Notes: generated by a model from the letters alone, not told the origin. Counted from the stretch's first letter, positions 11,503 to 26,381 are shown. The stretch is 64,000 bases of DNA from Strigops habroptila (GCF_004027225.2 NC_044302.2:38972949-39036948), one strand, 5' to 3'. Translations and numbers: made by a program.

Positions 11503-14500
11503 CCCAGAAAAAACAAAAGCAGAGAGAATGCAAATCTGGATAAAGTAGCAGTCATACTTTATGGATTACCCTTTCTGTCTCCCGGGGTCTACTTGAGATA
11601 TTCTCTGGCTTTTTCCAAGAGTTTCATTTAAGCTTGATGCATTCCTAAAACTACAATAACTGTAACTGAAGGGTCAGCCCCATCTGGATAAAGGTAGGTC
11701 AAATAGGCTTGTGTAGGCTTGCAGTCAGTGCACAAGTAGTAGCAGAGCTGAGGATCTGATGTGAGAGAAGTTGTTAGTATTCTCATGTCTTTTTTAGGTA
11801 GCAACAAAAGAGAAATGATGTTTTAGATAGGACCAGCTGTAGTAAATATTTGGGTTATCATGTGCTGGTGTAAAAACCAGCCTTTAAAATACCAAGCTCC
11901 TCCAAGATGATTCCTCTGTGACAAGTGGACATGAGCTGTTTATTCTGGCTAGCAGTGGGAATCAAACAAGGACAACATCTTTTCCTCTGCCTGGCTAAAA
12001 AAGCTGCAATGCTGCCTGAGAGGAGAATGGTCTTTTCCAAAGAATGGGGTTTGTCTGTCATAGATAAAAAAAATCTATTCCTACTAAGATCCTTTGTGGC
12101 TGTTATCTTGTAACAGGTTTAGTTCTATGTTTTAAAGTGCTCTGACAAAGCTTCTAAATTTGGGTGGCATTTGTCCCTGAAAAAGACTGAAAACAGAAAA
12201 GCAGGTGCATCTCCAGCAGAGGCCAGTGCATATTTCAAAGTAAGACAACTTCTCAAAATAGGTGCCAAATGCTGTTTCAGAGATCTGTGTAGACTTGTTT
12301 ATAGAAGTGCTCTCAACACTCACTAGAACCAGGCATAGGTATTTGCATGTGGTACCACCCCTCAGTGCCTTGTCATTCATCATTTCACAGTCCTTTCTGC
12401 CAGTTTGTTTCTTTTCCTGAAGTTCTACTTCACACTTTCTTTTCTGAGTTTTGTATTTATTGGTGCATAAATACAAGTGGGATTGTAAAAATATTCTGCT
12501 TGGCAGCCAGGCTTGGCAGTTCCAATTGATTAAGACCATTAGTCATGATGAGATGGGGAAGGCAGCCCAGGCCCAGGGCATGTATATGTTCTCAGGGCCC
12601 AAAAATTGTCTTGGCAACCCAAACCCCAAGTGATTCAGTCTGTTTGAACTACTCCAGTGTGCCTGTGCTAGTATAGTGTGGTTTGCCTCATCCTTGTTGG
12701 GTAAGTGGGACGTCTAGAATTGTTTCTAGGGTGCTGACAAAATATTTGCTTGCCTTGAGTCCTGAGGGTGAGCAGCAGGGATAGGGGATGTAATTGTCAG
12801 GTGTCTGGTGAACAGCCCCTGTGGATGTGGATGGGCAGCCTGAGATGTATAATGAGAGAGGAACTAGGAAAATGCCCGGCTTCTTGCACCCACGCTGTGG
12901 TTCTGGTCAGTCTTCACAAAAGTAGTGGAAGCAGCACTTCTAGCTCAACTTCATCTGCGACCCTGCTCTGGTTCTACAGTGAAATGTGGTCCAGCCCAGA
13001 CCAGCCATGGAGAAAAGCCCTGTAAGAAATACCTTAAAACAGAGAAACACTGGTGGTAGTCCAGCCAACAGCTCACCCTTTCCCTCTGACTAATCACTGC
13101 ACAATTCCTAGCACTGACTTTAGGGGCACATAATGAAATGCGTGGTAAGTTAATATTAACTGTTCCTCAGAATTGTGCTAAAATCTGAATTACAAGTGAA
13201 TTACAACCAAGACAACCTACCTTCATGTTTACTTACACGCCTGCTACAGATTAGCCCACAAGGAAAATAGGTGTTTCCAACAGCTATCTGTTTGCCCACA
13301 GCTGACACAGTAGGTACATGCGTTGCAACATTGTGTTAAGTTAGTTCATCTCGGCTGTTGCGCAGAGCACTGGAAGACATCAGGACCAAAACTAACTACA
13401 TCACCGCTGTAGATATGGATTCCTGGGTTTCACTTGGCAGCAGATGCACCTTGTGAAACATAGGTTCCATTTCTCCTAGATGGGCTTCCTGACCTGATAC
13501 CAGCTCTAGCATCCAGTTTTCAGAATTACTGCTGGGTACAGTAGACTGTGGCAGTGATTGAGGCAAGGGCAGAAGAGGTCAAATTCTTCAGCTGGCTCAA
13601 CATGGGTTATAGTTTTGGATTTAACATGGACTGCAGTTAATGAGAAAAAAAGCATTCTTTGTCCCAGGTGTGCCTGTACTGTAGTCAGTGGGTACTTGCA
13701 TGCAGCACAGGCTGTATACTGTACACACACAGCTGTGAGTGTTACATACACATAATAATAGCTGATCCTTTCTATCAGATCTTAAAATGTTAGTTTTGGA
13801 AAACTGTTCTGCTGGAAGTGGTGCTTTGGTTCCAGCGGCGGTCTTATTTTGCCAAATTGATGGTTCAGATGCTGTTCCTGTGGGCAGATTAGTCTCAAGC
13901 TATGAGGAAAGACAGACATGACCATATCCTGACCTTCTTTGATCCATTTCTCAGTGTGGTCATTTTGGGTAGTCCTTCTCCAGTTCTCAATATGGTTCCT
14001 AGAGTTTCCATGACCTAACAAGCTAAAGACCAAAATTATAATCACAGGATGCAGGCAACAGATTCAGATCATCTCTCAGGTTAACCTAAATAGGGATTCA
14101 ACCTCTTGGTTGCTGAGGGCTACCTTATAAACATTTTCTGTTAAAATTCAAAACAGACTTATTCACTGGGCCGAGGTATTTTCACAGTTTTACTTCTTGC
14201 CCAAAAAAGCATGCTATAAATGAACATTTTTTCCTCTAGCACTGTGAGACCTCTTTGACCTACTTTTACTTCTTTCCTCCTGTCAAGGAATTCTACTCTG
14301 TGTCCCTGTATTATGAGTATTCATGTTCTTTGTTAGGCCCTGTTTAAGCTTCGCTAAACCCTGGATTGCTTACTTGCCCAACAAATATATGGGTCTCATT
14401 TACCTTTAATAGTAACCAAAACTGAAATTATTGATTACCTGTTTCCTTCAGGGCCTGTTGTTAAACTGCTTCACTTCCAAACCAGAGAAACTGCACACAG

Positions 14501-17500
14501 CAGAAAATCCCCGAGAAAATGTAAAAAGGTCAATGGTGCATTTGATGACATGAGTGCTTATGAAGCCACGTAATTCATCATTTGTTGCTACAGAACTTGT
14601 TCCTACAGGGATTAACATTTGCCAATAAATATACCATATGCTGGATTCTGTATGGAGATTTTTAAAGCTACCTTTCTAAGTCATTAAGCATCTCCCATGA
14701 CAACTATGACTAAAATGGGCCAAACCCACCAGGGTTCCCCAGACCAGTGAAGCATCTGGGTTAAAGGATGAAGTCATGTCTCATTTGTGTACCAATTCTT
14801 CATTGAGACATTTACAATTAAATAGTTTGCTTGTGACTTGTCTTTTAGGAAGAGCTATTACTCCTTTGTGAGGACACAGACTTAACCCTCCCTTTCCTCT
14901 AGAAAGAGAGGAAAGGAGAAAGAACACAGGTGAAGGTAAAGAAGAATTTGAGCAGCAATCAGTGGCCTATGCGGTTTAGAGCCCAATGAGAACCATGGAA
15001 ATCGAAGAAGGGTTATTAGAAGTTTCCTATTACTATCAAATGGTAACTTACTTTTTGAATTAAAAGACCAAATAAAAGGGGAAAATACCTAATTTTCAGA
15101 AGCTGGCCTCTCATAGAAAGTCTTGTGTGTTCCACTTTCATGATGTCATAGTCTTTCCTTAGCAAAGTTGCCTGAAAATGCAGAGAGAGAAAATGGGCTT
15201 TCCAGCAGCTGCAGCAGGAAGTTCTGTGAGACAGACACAGGCATGAGCTCACTCCTGGTCTGTAGCAGCCTGTACCAACCAGCTGAGAAAATCTTTTTGC
15301 AGATGGTGAGAAAGCATCAAATTGCTTCTTTGGATCTCAGCTATCTTCCTGACTCTCAGGCCAAAATAGTTAATATCTTCATTGCCCCTTGTCAGGCTCT
15401 CCCATGTTATGCTCTACCAGTAAATGAAACGATGACTCTTTAAAACACACAGCCTGTCTTTGTGCATATACAGGCTGAAACTCTTACAAAACTGTGTTTG
15501 CTTTTGATATAAAAATATTATATATACACACCCAACACTGCATGTGCTGAACTAAAACCTAAATCCCATCACTGGAGACAAATTCTTCGAAGAACTAAGA
15601 ATGACTGGGGGCCAGTCCACAGCATGTGAGAAACTCTGAAAATCGCTGGAGATGAAAGACATTACTTAATCGTAAACACTGGGAAAAAATCCCAGTATAG
15701 CTGAAAACTGATGACAAAACTCCCAAGGAACTTCTTTAGAAGAAATATTTGGCTAATACGACACAGTATAGATGGCTAAATTTTATCATGATGAATAGAG
15801 TGTAAATGACTAAATAAAAGAGGAAAAAACCCCAATGAAATAAAGACAATAGTAGTGTTTATTTTCCAATGTGATCTTACAATGGATGCTGAAAATAGAG
15901 ATACTGTTAGGCTTTTGCCTTCTGGAAAAGCTTTTTATCCTGTTTAAGTTTCTGTTTGCATTAACAGAGAGATTTCCTGAAGCAAACCATGCTACATGAG
16001 CACAGAAACTTACCATTCAGGTAATATTCAGATGAATGTGTGTACTACCTGTGAAAATAAATATGGCTTCTTTTCTTTATCCATTAGGTAGAACTCATGG
16101 GAGAACTAGCAGAAACTTTGCAAATCTGAGAGAAGATAGCATAAATAAAGAATAGTATGTGTCTGCTTATCTGTTTAAGATGTTTAAATGTGAAAAACTT
16201 TCAATGAAGCCAAGCCCAAGCAATTAACACCCAGGTAATCCTGTTGGCCTGGCCAATCCAGAAATGGCATTATTTTAGTGCTGCAAAAGAAAGGGTTCAT
16301 AGAACTGGCATATGGGACATGTTCTCTAAACTGAATTCAGAATGGTTGCAATAGCCAAAATGAACCAAGGCCTGAGCCCTATATGAAAGCACTTTTCTGA
16401 ACAGAACAAAACAAGATACCTGCTATACAATTAACAGAATTTTTTGCCTTTCCACGTTGTGGAAGCTGCTGTGTCTTTCTTTTTTCTCTCCTATTCTTTA
16501 AATAACTCTACATGACACTGTGTTTGAATAGGTGAAAGTTGTAGTGTACCTCATAATTTGAAATGAGTGCTGTATAAGTGATCTGTTCCTCCTGCACCTG
16601 TGAGTGGCACACAGAAGAAATGATAGATTTTCTGCATGTGTTTTGGAATACAGAGTACTTAAGAGTCCACATTATCTTGACCATTACAGAATGGTTCTGC
16701 TCTGAGACATGTCAGGGAAATGACACTGAATAGGCTCTCAGCGAAAAACTGTGTGACAGCCCAAGTACTTACAAATCAGTAAGTTGCCAATTTTTTCTTT
16801 CCTATCAATACAGCGAGATAGAAAGCAGAATGAAGATGTTTAGCAGATAGGCAGTTATCAAATGCAAATTCTTGAGAGCAGAGGATGTTGATTAGCTGAG
16901 GTAACTGTGAGAAGCCATCTCATCCAGGTAATTATGTTGCCTCTGAGATCTGCAGGCCTATTGCCTGGAGCAGTACCATGATTTTTGGCCACTAGACTTT
17001 TTTTCCAGCAGTCATTGCTACACTATTGTAGACTTCTAAATCATTTTTTTGGCTGATGAAATAGGGAAGGCTTGAGTTCATCATCCACAAGCTGATCTGA
17101 CTGCTCTGCAGGTGTCCAGCCCTGGCATCCAGGCAGAAATGACCTCTGCTGTCTTTTGAGCCATGGTGTAACACAGCCTAATTACAAGCACTGTGGTTAT
17201 CAAAGAGAATGGACTTTCTCCACTAGTATTCTGGCCACCAAAACTCATCTTATTATTATTTATGAGTTTCGAAACAATTATTGTCAATGTAGTCATGCCC
17301 TCTTTAATAACAACAGGTTACCTCTGGTTTGAAGATGAGGTCTCAAATACCCTTTAAGTTCTCTCCCAACAAAGCACAGTGCAACTATGTTGATTTGGTC
17401 AAACCGTTCATCGTTGCAGAAGTACTGCATTAACTTGGAATAAAATAAAATTACTAGTAGTGAGTTTGGCTTTATTCAGGAATATTTTGTCCTCAGCTGA

Positions 17501-17683
17501 TGCAAAGTTACTCTCCTGTCTCTCGTCATGTGTGTGCACACCCTGACGAGAACAATAAAGCAATAAAGCCTCGTTGTTATGTGTATCTACCACTGTTTTG
17601 GAAACTCGCATAATCTTGCACTACCTTCACCCTGAGAATTGCTTGCCGCTTCCAGAGCTATCCTGAAATGTTACACGCTCTGT

Positions 17684-17696
17684 CTCCCTCTGGTGA
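17684..17696 (-). promoter_or_regulatory. Candidate CTCF site
   Basis: Plus strand CTCCCTCTGGTGA fits 11 of 13 positions of the reverse-complement CTCF core YGCCMYCTNSTGG. It lies in a locally CpG-containing segment (17640-17730). Binding is not shown by the sequence alone. Confidence 0.4.
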
Positions 17697-20600
17697 TCAG
17701 CGAGGCCATCCAGCAGCGAGCATCTCTGAGCTGCCGTGGTCTGCCTGTCTGTGGAATTTCTCTACACTCAGGATACCATTCAGTTTCCACTTAGCACCCA
17801 AATGACTGCATGCAAACAATGTCTACATTCTTCCCTGCAAACGCAACTTTTTAACAGCTTGGTGCCTGCAATAATAATTTTGTCAACAGTTTGCTGAAAG
17901 ATGTTCCTGTAATACTTTAATGCCAGAAGCTGGAGACCAATACAAAAAGCTACGCTCTAAAACTTGGAGCACACTGCTCTTGAAACAGCACAAAAAACCA
18001 ACCAGAATACAGAAACTAATACTCTAAGGATAGTTGCTAATTGGATGATCATATTACTGACTTAAAATTTTGCAGTTACTAGGTTTCCAATAGATTTTCA
18101 ATGCACACAGTTTGAACTTAACTTCTAAAGTGTTTGTACATAAAATCTTTCCAAACTATGTTGTATCAAGTTCTAAATACATCATTAGGAAAACTGGCTT
18201 CTGAAAAGGCTTTTATGTGAAATATTTCTTAAACAGCTCCCTGGTGCCTTGCACAACATGCTTTCACTGCTTTGAAGTTACCATTATTCTGTACAAGCAG
18301 TGTTTGACTAACAGATGTTCTGCTACATGAATGTATATCACAAGCAAAAAATTCCAGAGAAAACCTGGAAGATTAACAGGTAGCTACCAAGTTATATCTG
18401 ATACCTATGAGCCATCTTAAATTCTTCTATTATATATATACTCATACATTTACATGTATGTAGAAAAGAATATCTGTCTATCTGTATACTCATCCATCCA
18501 TCCGTCTAAAGAACAGGGGTAGAAGTGAAAAGCCATTCTCTTTTAGAAATTGATTTTTTCTGTTTCTGGATCCCTGTGCTCTCTTTGCTTTCAGAATAAA
18601 TTCATTCTGTTCCAATATCCAACTTAACAGTCCAAGAGATGGTGACTTCTACCAGCTTCAAAAGGTGCAGTTACAGGGGAAGTATGAAGCGGCTTCTTGG
18701 CTGCCAAGAATTTCTCTAAGAGACGGAAATGGAGATCTCCAAATGACTTAGCTTCTTTGGTTTTAATCAACACCAAATTCTCTTTCCCTTAGTTTCTGCT
18801 GGATATGGCCTGGTCCTTGTTTCAAAGGCTGTTCAGAACAAATAACAGACCCGTTTTACATGCTCAGATTCTGGACTAAAAATTTTATGTCGAAGTACAA
18901 ATCTCTTCTCTCTTTGTACTGAGAAAGACTGGAAAGGATGAATTACAGCTCCCTAAAGATGCTTACTATTTTTCATGTGGCAAATTTGTTTACCCAAGGG
19001 AACCAGATGTTCAAAAAGAGCAAGCATCTCTACTTTTCCAGTCATGGACTTTTATAAATAAAACCTGAAAATAAATCGGAGCATGCATAAGCATTTGATC
19101 CTCAGATGATTTTTGTCTATTTAACACTGCTTAATTAAATATGTGCATCTTTTACGTTTGTTGTAAAACTATAATAAAAAGCAAAGCAGGGGAATGCCTG
19201 GAGTTTTTATTGCTGCAGCATAAAAAAGATTTTCTCTCTGTTTCTCTTACTGTGGACTCTATTGCGGCATTAGCTTAGCTTGTTCATATGAAGACAGAAA
19301 AAGGTTTCAGTATGGATACCTACACTACAATTTCTTTGTGAGTAATCTTTGTACACAGTGTCTTTTAATGTTTTGAAGTACTCTTTAAAGCATCTACCTT
19401 CAGCACCTTCGGGTGTGTGAAGACACAGCACAATTCTATTGAAAACTGGCAAAAATTATCTCCAATGTTGACACTGGGTGTCACTGGGTGGCAATTTTCC
19501 ATCACAGGATTAAAGATGCTCATGAAGAAGGTTGACTGTTTTCTAACAACTTCATACTATAGAGGAAGATTAGCTTCAGAGGAGCAGCTTAGAAGAGGAT
19601 GCCCAGGAATGTATCAGGCAGACACTTTCAAGCCAGTGAGACATCCAAGTGACTTTTAGGTGACAACAGTCAGCACTTTGCACACAGCATTGCTTGTACT
19701 TTGTTTAAAGGCAATGCATTTAAAATTATTTCCTGAAATGCACTCCCAGGGGATACAGAAATTATAGGATGTAGATTTTGAGGATATTTCATTCTCCTGC
19801 TCAGATTTTATGAACTCAAAGTACAATTGTGAACTGTAGCATCATCTGCAAGGGATGATCTGAAGAGTATTTTTGTTATCAAGTGTCTCAGGAAGTAATT
19901 CATACAAATGCAGCTGCCTCAGCCACAGTTTTGGGGTGTAAATCTTCACTCTAAGATAAAGTTCGTCTCCTCTAGGAGAACTGTCAGACATCATGCTCCA
20001 GGAAATGGAAGAACTTGGCTGATTTATTTACCTGGTCCTACACATGTAAGTAAAGGACCTGGAGTGACATGGTTGTAACCAACACCCTATTGTGCATTGC
20101 CAAGTGATACTTTCTTGAGGAACAAACATTTCCCTCTGGAAAACATGAAAATGCTCACCAACAGCCTGTTTTACACATGTGCTCTCTCAGTGCAGCTCTT
20201 TTTCTGCACAGGCCTTGCTTCCCTCACTGACAAAGCAGGCATTTGTGTAAGGTGCTGCTGCCACTTTGCAGGTGTCAGAGCAGTGGAAACTGTAGTAGCT
20301 CTTGCTGAGTACTTTAGGCAGCAGCTATTGCTGAAAACGCAACTCTCCTGTCCTCTTTTCCTCCTAGAACCTGGCAGCAGTAGCATCAAGTCTGTCTTTC
20401 AAGAGCCCTTCACCAGTGCACCATTTTCATGATAGGAACTCAACCCTTTACCACTGGAACAGCAAAAGTAACCTTTTCCTGTGCTGATGGGAGAAGCAGC
20501 ATTTATCTTGTTGATATCTCTAGGATGCTTTTTTGTGCATATCTCCAGCTAGGGAAAGACAGAGTCCACGTCTGAGCAATAGGGAAGGGAACTAAGGACT

Positions 20601-21149
20601 AAGTACAGGACTAGGATCACTCTCAGGATTGTCATTTTCTCATCCCACACTTGCTGTACTAGCTTGCTTGCTAGCTGCTCTTTACCAAAATGGGCACCTT
20701 TATCTGCTGCTGGAGGCTCTTCCTTTTCACTAAACCTGATCATCTACCTCAGTGAGTGATCTCTCCTCTTACCTCCTGTGCCACTACTGCATGCACACAG
20801 TGAAATCTGAGGATCCTGTAAAAGAACTTTTTCTTATAGCTCAGAAACCCGGCTCCTAGTGAAAAGTGACATCGCACTGAGGAAAAAGATTTTACCTGGT
20901 TTATTAATAGACCAGAAACTTACTTTAAAAGCTGCCGCAATTGGGGAAGATATTTTTAAGGAAGCCTAAAGTCATATCACCTATTTGATTCCTTAGCAAA
21001 CCCGTATGCGGATATTATTTGATCAATGTTGTCAGGTAATAAATGCCATATAACAGACCTCTGGCAGAATTGGCTGTCTTGACAGTGCTATAAAAGCCAA
21101 GAGTTGTAAAGACCTCAGCATTTCTCTCTCTTAAGCTGATTCTGCTGCA

Positions 21150-21620
21150 CTTGAATCACAGACCCATTAAAAGAGAGCAGCCTGAAAGGGATCTTAGGAG
21201 GTCACCCAAGTTCAACCACCTGCCCCATGGCATTTCTGATGGTTGTTGCTGGCATGTCATTTCTGACAGTTGTTTCTCCCACCTGTTCTTAAAATCCTGC
21301 AATTATGACTTTCTCACGTCTTCCCCCAGGCTATTGATTCCAGTGCTATCATTACTTGTGGAAAGTTTTGCTAACACATAACCTCCGTCCTCTTTGCTAT
21401 AGTTCTATATTCACTGCTTCTTGTTCTACCCTTAGTAGATCACGCACAGGTCAACAAGGAGGGACAATTGTTCCCATTCTCCATTTTAGTCATGTACTGG
21501 AAGACAATTGTCTTTGTCACTTGCTCTTTTTTTTTTTCTTTTTGGCAAACAAATGCCTTTCAGTGTTTCCTTATGGCTTTGCACTTGTGCACTTTCATGG
21601 TCCATTTTTAAATATATTTC
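21150..21620 (-). mobile_element. Old CR1 retroposon, degraded
   Basis: The plus strand follows, with many changes, the reverse complement of the CR1 3' half. Landmarks are the segment near the 3' end (ggatcttaggaggtcaccca), then a 'ctattgattccagtgct' block, a 'cactgcttcttgttctaccc' block and a 'catgtactggaagacaattgtc' block, in the order expected for a minus-strand element. Divergence is far higher than in the copy at 39.4-40.3 kb, so this is an ancient insertion. Boundaries are approximate. Confidence 0.65.
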
Positions 21621-24600
21621 TAGGTTTGCTGTCCATATCCACAACTTCTTCTACTGCTCATCCACACAGATATCTATCTACATGCATATGCAGGCACAGA
21701 TGTACATGGCTAGGTCACAGATTTTTGCAAAACCCCTGAGTTTGTTCCTATTCTGCAGTTTTTCAAGGTCCTACAGATACCTGTACACCATCTAGGTGTA
21801 AGTTTATGTTCATGTCTATAGAAGATGGAGGGTAAACTCCTTTCAGGCCTTTTCCCTTCCAGACTCACTTGATTTTTATTTTGTCTTTTCTTGGAGCAGT
21901 ATTGCTGACTGGCAGAAGAGATAAAAAGCTAGCTCTGTGTTCTAACTGCCTCAGGATTTCTTATCAGTTTCCCAAATACACCCAGAAAAATTATTTTCCT
22001 TCCTCCTGTACACTGCTTGCCATTAAGCACCCTGACAAAACACCTAGCAGTTTGAGTGGGAAAGGAAATAGCTGTGCAGATGTCAAAGACAAAGAGTAAC
22101 ATGTCCTTCAGGAAACAGGTGGCTTGAGCTTGTTTTTATAGCTGTCCGTTTATGTTAGACAAAAGCAGTCCATGTTACAAAATCTGAAGTATGTGGAAAA
22201 CTGGTGACTAAATGCATGCAAGGAGGACAGATTTCTCCTGGCTGCAGTCTCTAATATTTGGGTCCAAGTTACATATTGGTTGGTCAATATAAGAAGGAAA
22301 AGATGGGTACAAATAGTGGGCAGTATGTCTGGTGTATGCGAGAAGGTGATATGGCAGTGACATAGTGCAAAGGCAGAGCATGGATTGCAGGTTCGGTGAG
22401 GTGCTTGGGCTTTTTCACTTGGGCAACTTATACTTCACATAGTTCTATGATTCACAGATATTCTGGTTACAGGTCATGCACTGTACTCACTTCTCATGCA
22501 CAATTGTGTACTTTCTTGCAACTCCAAAATGCGTTTATGAACAGAGAATGAAGGTTATACAAAAGCTAACTGAGCAACAGGCTATACTCAAGTACAGTTG
22601 ATGTACAGTTAGAAAGTCATTTCTGAACTTACCATAAGTTATGCAATATAATTTGAGAAATTATTCCTATCATGTCATTGAGAAATCATTTCATGACAGA
22701 CAATTAAGCCTTGCAGTTTGATGCTGCAAATGCAGGGATTACATTTTTCACAGATCTTTCTGTCAAATTTTCATCAAGTAGGTTTTTAAAAGGCTAAGAA
22801 ATATTTCAAAGGTACTGGGATCTGAATCTTAGTCGATGCAGACGAAAGTTGTCTCACCATGACATCCAATCACTAATCCATTAATTCATAGCTAGCATAT
22901 GATGTGCTGACATTTTTCTCTACTTTTGACTGTGTTGCATGGCCCTATTCTGACATTGCTGTAATGGTAGGTGATGAAACATGCAACAAATCAGCTCTCA
23001 GAGAACCTTCTGAGACAGTTACCATTTTGTTCTAAATAAGTCGATGTAGGAATATTTTTTTTTTTACTGCTATGCTGTCAATTGTATTCTGCTGTGCCAT
23101 TGATCTTATGTCAGCTTGATGTTATGAAAAGGTTTCTGAATGACAGTTACAGTGAAATGAATATTAAACCTAAACTGTTTGTTTAACTTGTCTCCTGCAT
23201 CTCCTTCACACACCAACTATGCTGACTATAGTTATTTTAATCATTAGTAACATAGTAAACCAATGTGTTTGCCCTCTAATTTGGAGACTGAGAGGCAAAT
23301 AGATAAAATATTACCAAAATGCTGCTCTATTAATGCAGAACAAAGCATAGGCCACCACCCTACTGGTGAAATAAAGTCCCACACTTGCAGTTTCAACACT
23401 GCATGTATCCAGAGACTGTCCATCTCAAAATACTTGAAATAAACAGGTGAATCAGCCAACCATGAAAAAACAAGGCTCCTAGCGAATGATTTCATTCTTC
23501 AAAAGAGAAGAGACAGAAATTACATGAAATTGGGAATTCACTAGTGCTCTCCACCACCCTATTTATTACCTTTGGTACAAAACTACGGGACAAACACAGA
23601 CAGCTTTTAGTCTGACATCTTTCGGAGTGACAGAACATGAAAAGCCATTCTTTGTATCTGTGGTGCCCACAGATACAGTTTTATTAGGACACACACTAGT
23701 TCACTAGCAAATGACTTCACTACCTTCTTTTGATTAGAAATTTCTGAGTGGACAGGAGAGGACCTTTTCTGCTGATGATTGTAATCAAAAGGGGTTTGTG
23801 CTCCTGTTAAAAGCTTTGGCTAACTGATATTTTCTGAAGATGTTCTCTGCAAAATCCCTGATCAGCTCTTCTGCCCCTGGGAAATGCCTTTCTTTGCTGA
23901 CAGAAGCCTGACTTAGACTCATGCCAGGAGGGATCTGCCTGGAGGATTATAAACCAAACAGAAGGAGTTATGGCACCTGGACTCTACAGCTACTAAAGAT
24001 ACAAATAGGCAGAGCACAAGCTTCAGCCAGATGAAGATCTTAGAATCAGCATATCTCTAATAGGAATGACATCAGACATGTGGGCTGTGGGGCCCTAAGT
24101 AGGAAAGAAACTACAAATTAGGAACAATGAAATCAGCAGTTTATACAACATGAGTTCACCTTCTCCAGAGATAAAACCCTTCAGACACTACTTTTCATGC
24201 TTATATCAAGTTGGCCTCTGTTTTGCACTAGCTAGCCCAAAAACTGCTTTCTGCCCCAGTGTGCTCAGGAACCATGGAGATCCATAAGAAGAGCGCGCGT
24301 AGCTCTCACTTGAAACACCCAGCCCTCCCCAGATGTATTCAGTTACCCACTTACCTGGCACAGGAGTCTTCAATACGTCATTCACCTAGCAGGTATCTTT
24401 AACCATAGACTCTGAAGATCTTCTGTCATCCCAATCCTATCTCATTTGGTAATCTCTATTGCCGTAGGATACTTGCATAATTTGATTCACCATGTGCTGT
24501 AGGAGAATGTACTCCAGAAATAGATATCCCACAAAGAGAAGGTGACTTTTAAATCCTTGGTCTCCAGAACAGGCAATTTCTTTCTTCTAGGGCTTGACAA

Positions 24601-25626
24601 TGCTTACACCTTGTTTCAAATCCTTCCACAGAACTCCAGTTTTATCCCCTGCTTCAGCTAGATTCTACAGATATCTAGTCTAGCAGACTTTATCTCCAGC
24701 CAGTCAAGGTCACTCAGCAGGACTGATGTTTCCGCCATTCATACGACCGTAGTAAAATCTCTTCATCTTTCAAAAATGCTACCTGCCAATTTGTTTTAAG
24801 CTCGTCTACCAGACACAGGATCTCTCCTTATGGTCTCTTTCAGCACTCTGCCAATTGCAGCACATGTGTCTCGCCTCACTTTGCATTCAGATTTTTCATA
24901 CACGCACAGATGACAGGAGGCCTGTTAGAGGTGTTGCTGTTCCTGGCTGACAGATATTTTTGGAGGTTTGGTTATTTCTTTAAACAACACAGCTCAGGTC
25001 AGCAAGAGTGCTAGGTTTATCAATTTAGTTCAAAAATCAAAGTGTTGCCAAGTGACAGATAAGAACTGTGGAAAGAAAATCAGACTTTCATTTCTGTAAG
25101 TGCATGCTTTTGTTGTTTCTATTTGTGGGGGTTTTTGCTGTTGCCTCAGTCGGCTCTATTTCATCCAGTAGTACTTTGTGCTTATCCAAAGCCTATAAGC
25201 AGAGTGTCTGGGGCATTCAGTCATCTTGGCCCATGGCAGCTGTATGAACAAAAGTGACATCACTCAGAAGAATGACCCAAAGAAAGACATTTATCTCACT
25301 TAGTTAAAGGCATCCAAGTACCATGTAACTCTTCCAAGAGATCTACTACCTCAACTTCCCCTGTAGTAAATAGGAAGGGACTTGTACTCCTGTAAATGAG
25401 ATATCTATAATATGTACAATGAATCATACTCAGGAAGTCCTTCTCTCTTATCACGGACGAGAAAGTAAGCCCAATGGTCAGTATGAACACAGCAAAAACG
25501 GGCAAGAGAAACTGCATAAAAGCAACTCCTTTGTACTTAATCAAAATCCTCTTGAGTTTTTTTTTATTTACTTACTAGTTCTACAATTGCAGAAATTTAA
25601 TTTCCATAATCTTGTCATTTTTTATG
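21621..25626. other. Intergenic, no supported gene; candidate conserved block
   Basis: No supported gene or repeat. The segment from about 22640 to 23180 is complex and repeat-free, rich in homeodomain-type TAATTA/ATTA cores and TGACAG-like motifs. It is my best candidate for a conserved regulatory element in this interval. Confidence 0.45.
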
Positions 25627-25708
25627 CCCCTGCTCACTGCAGGGAAGTTGAAACTCGACAACCTTTAAAGGTCCCTTCCAACCCAAACCAGTGTATGATT
25701 CTATGATA
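25627..25708 (+). mobile_element. CR1 retroposon fragment (3' end)
   Basis: Sequence matches the avian CR1 3' end in the plus orientation: a 'caacctttaaaggtcccttc' block, then 'caacccaaaccagtgtatga', ending in the tail ATTCTATGAT. Only the last ~80 bp remains, so the copy is severely 5'-truncated. Confidence 0.85.
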
Positions 25709-26140
25709 GTCTTTGTGATAAAAAATTTCTTTGGCAAACTACCTGTGACTTCTGTATGTTCCATTAGAACAGTCAGTAAAATAAATCCTCATGTATTTGG
25801 ATCTTTCTCATCAAACTGTAGCAGTGTTCAAATGGAAAATGATCAATATAATCAAAGCAAATATAAACATACATATCTGAAATAAATAAATGTGTCAAGT
25901 AAAGATTGTGTAGTAGTTTGCTTTTGGATGTTGTGCTGTATGACACATTTGCAGAATGTACTCATAGTTTACTGGAAATAAAGTGAGTTTAGTAAGAGAT
26001 TGTATTTTATCTGAAAGGTTCAAAGAACTTTTAGTAAAGGGATCATGACATTTTTGACAGAATATGGACTAGGTCTTAGCAGATTGCTAAGCACATTGCC
26101 AGTGTTTGGCAAGTAACAATAAATGGTAATTTAAAATTGC

Positions 26141-26178
26141 ATTTATATTTTTATTTATTTATTTTTATTTATTTATTT
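26141..26178 (+). repeat. (TTTA)n microsatellite
   Basis: Tandem TTTA units with a few TTTTA interruptions. On the minus strand this gives repeated AATAAA hexamers, but they lie beyond the better-placed polyadenylation signal at 26382-26387. Confidence 0.85.
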
Positions 26179-26381
26179 CTACACATTTTAAAGCTGAAAA
26201 GGGACCACTAAACATTAAAGCAATTCTTGACTCAACTGATTGACTGAACCAAAATCGTGGTACTGGACACTGTCTCACTATCAAATGAACACCAGAAAGA
26301 CCAACAAAACACTTAAGGTTTGAAGATGAAACAGTGAAGTATAAAAAGTATTTGCACTCAGCACGTCCTATTAACACCATC

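Larger units (their letters stand above)
9606..21149. other. Intergenic, no supported gene
   Basis: No supported coding sequence. The 130-codon plus-strand frame at 10768-11160 and the 135-codon minus-strand frame at 12132-12539 have no recognisable motif and no exon context. Notable contents are a GC- and CpG-richer island at about 10420-10760, a long T-rich run at 11475-11502, two candidate CTCF motifs (10519-10533, 17684-17696), an ATCC/ATCT patch near 18470-18505 and several complex unique stretches. Confidence 0.6.

Noticed and set aside
12132..12539. 135-codon minus-strand open frame
   Set aside because: The peptide has no domain character, and a second unrelated frame is open on the other strand over the same bases.
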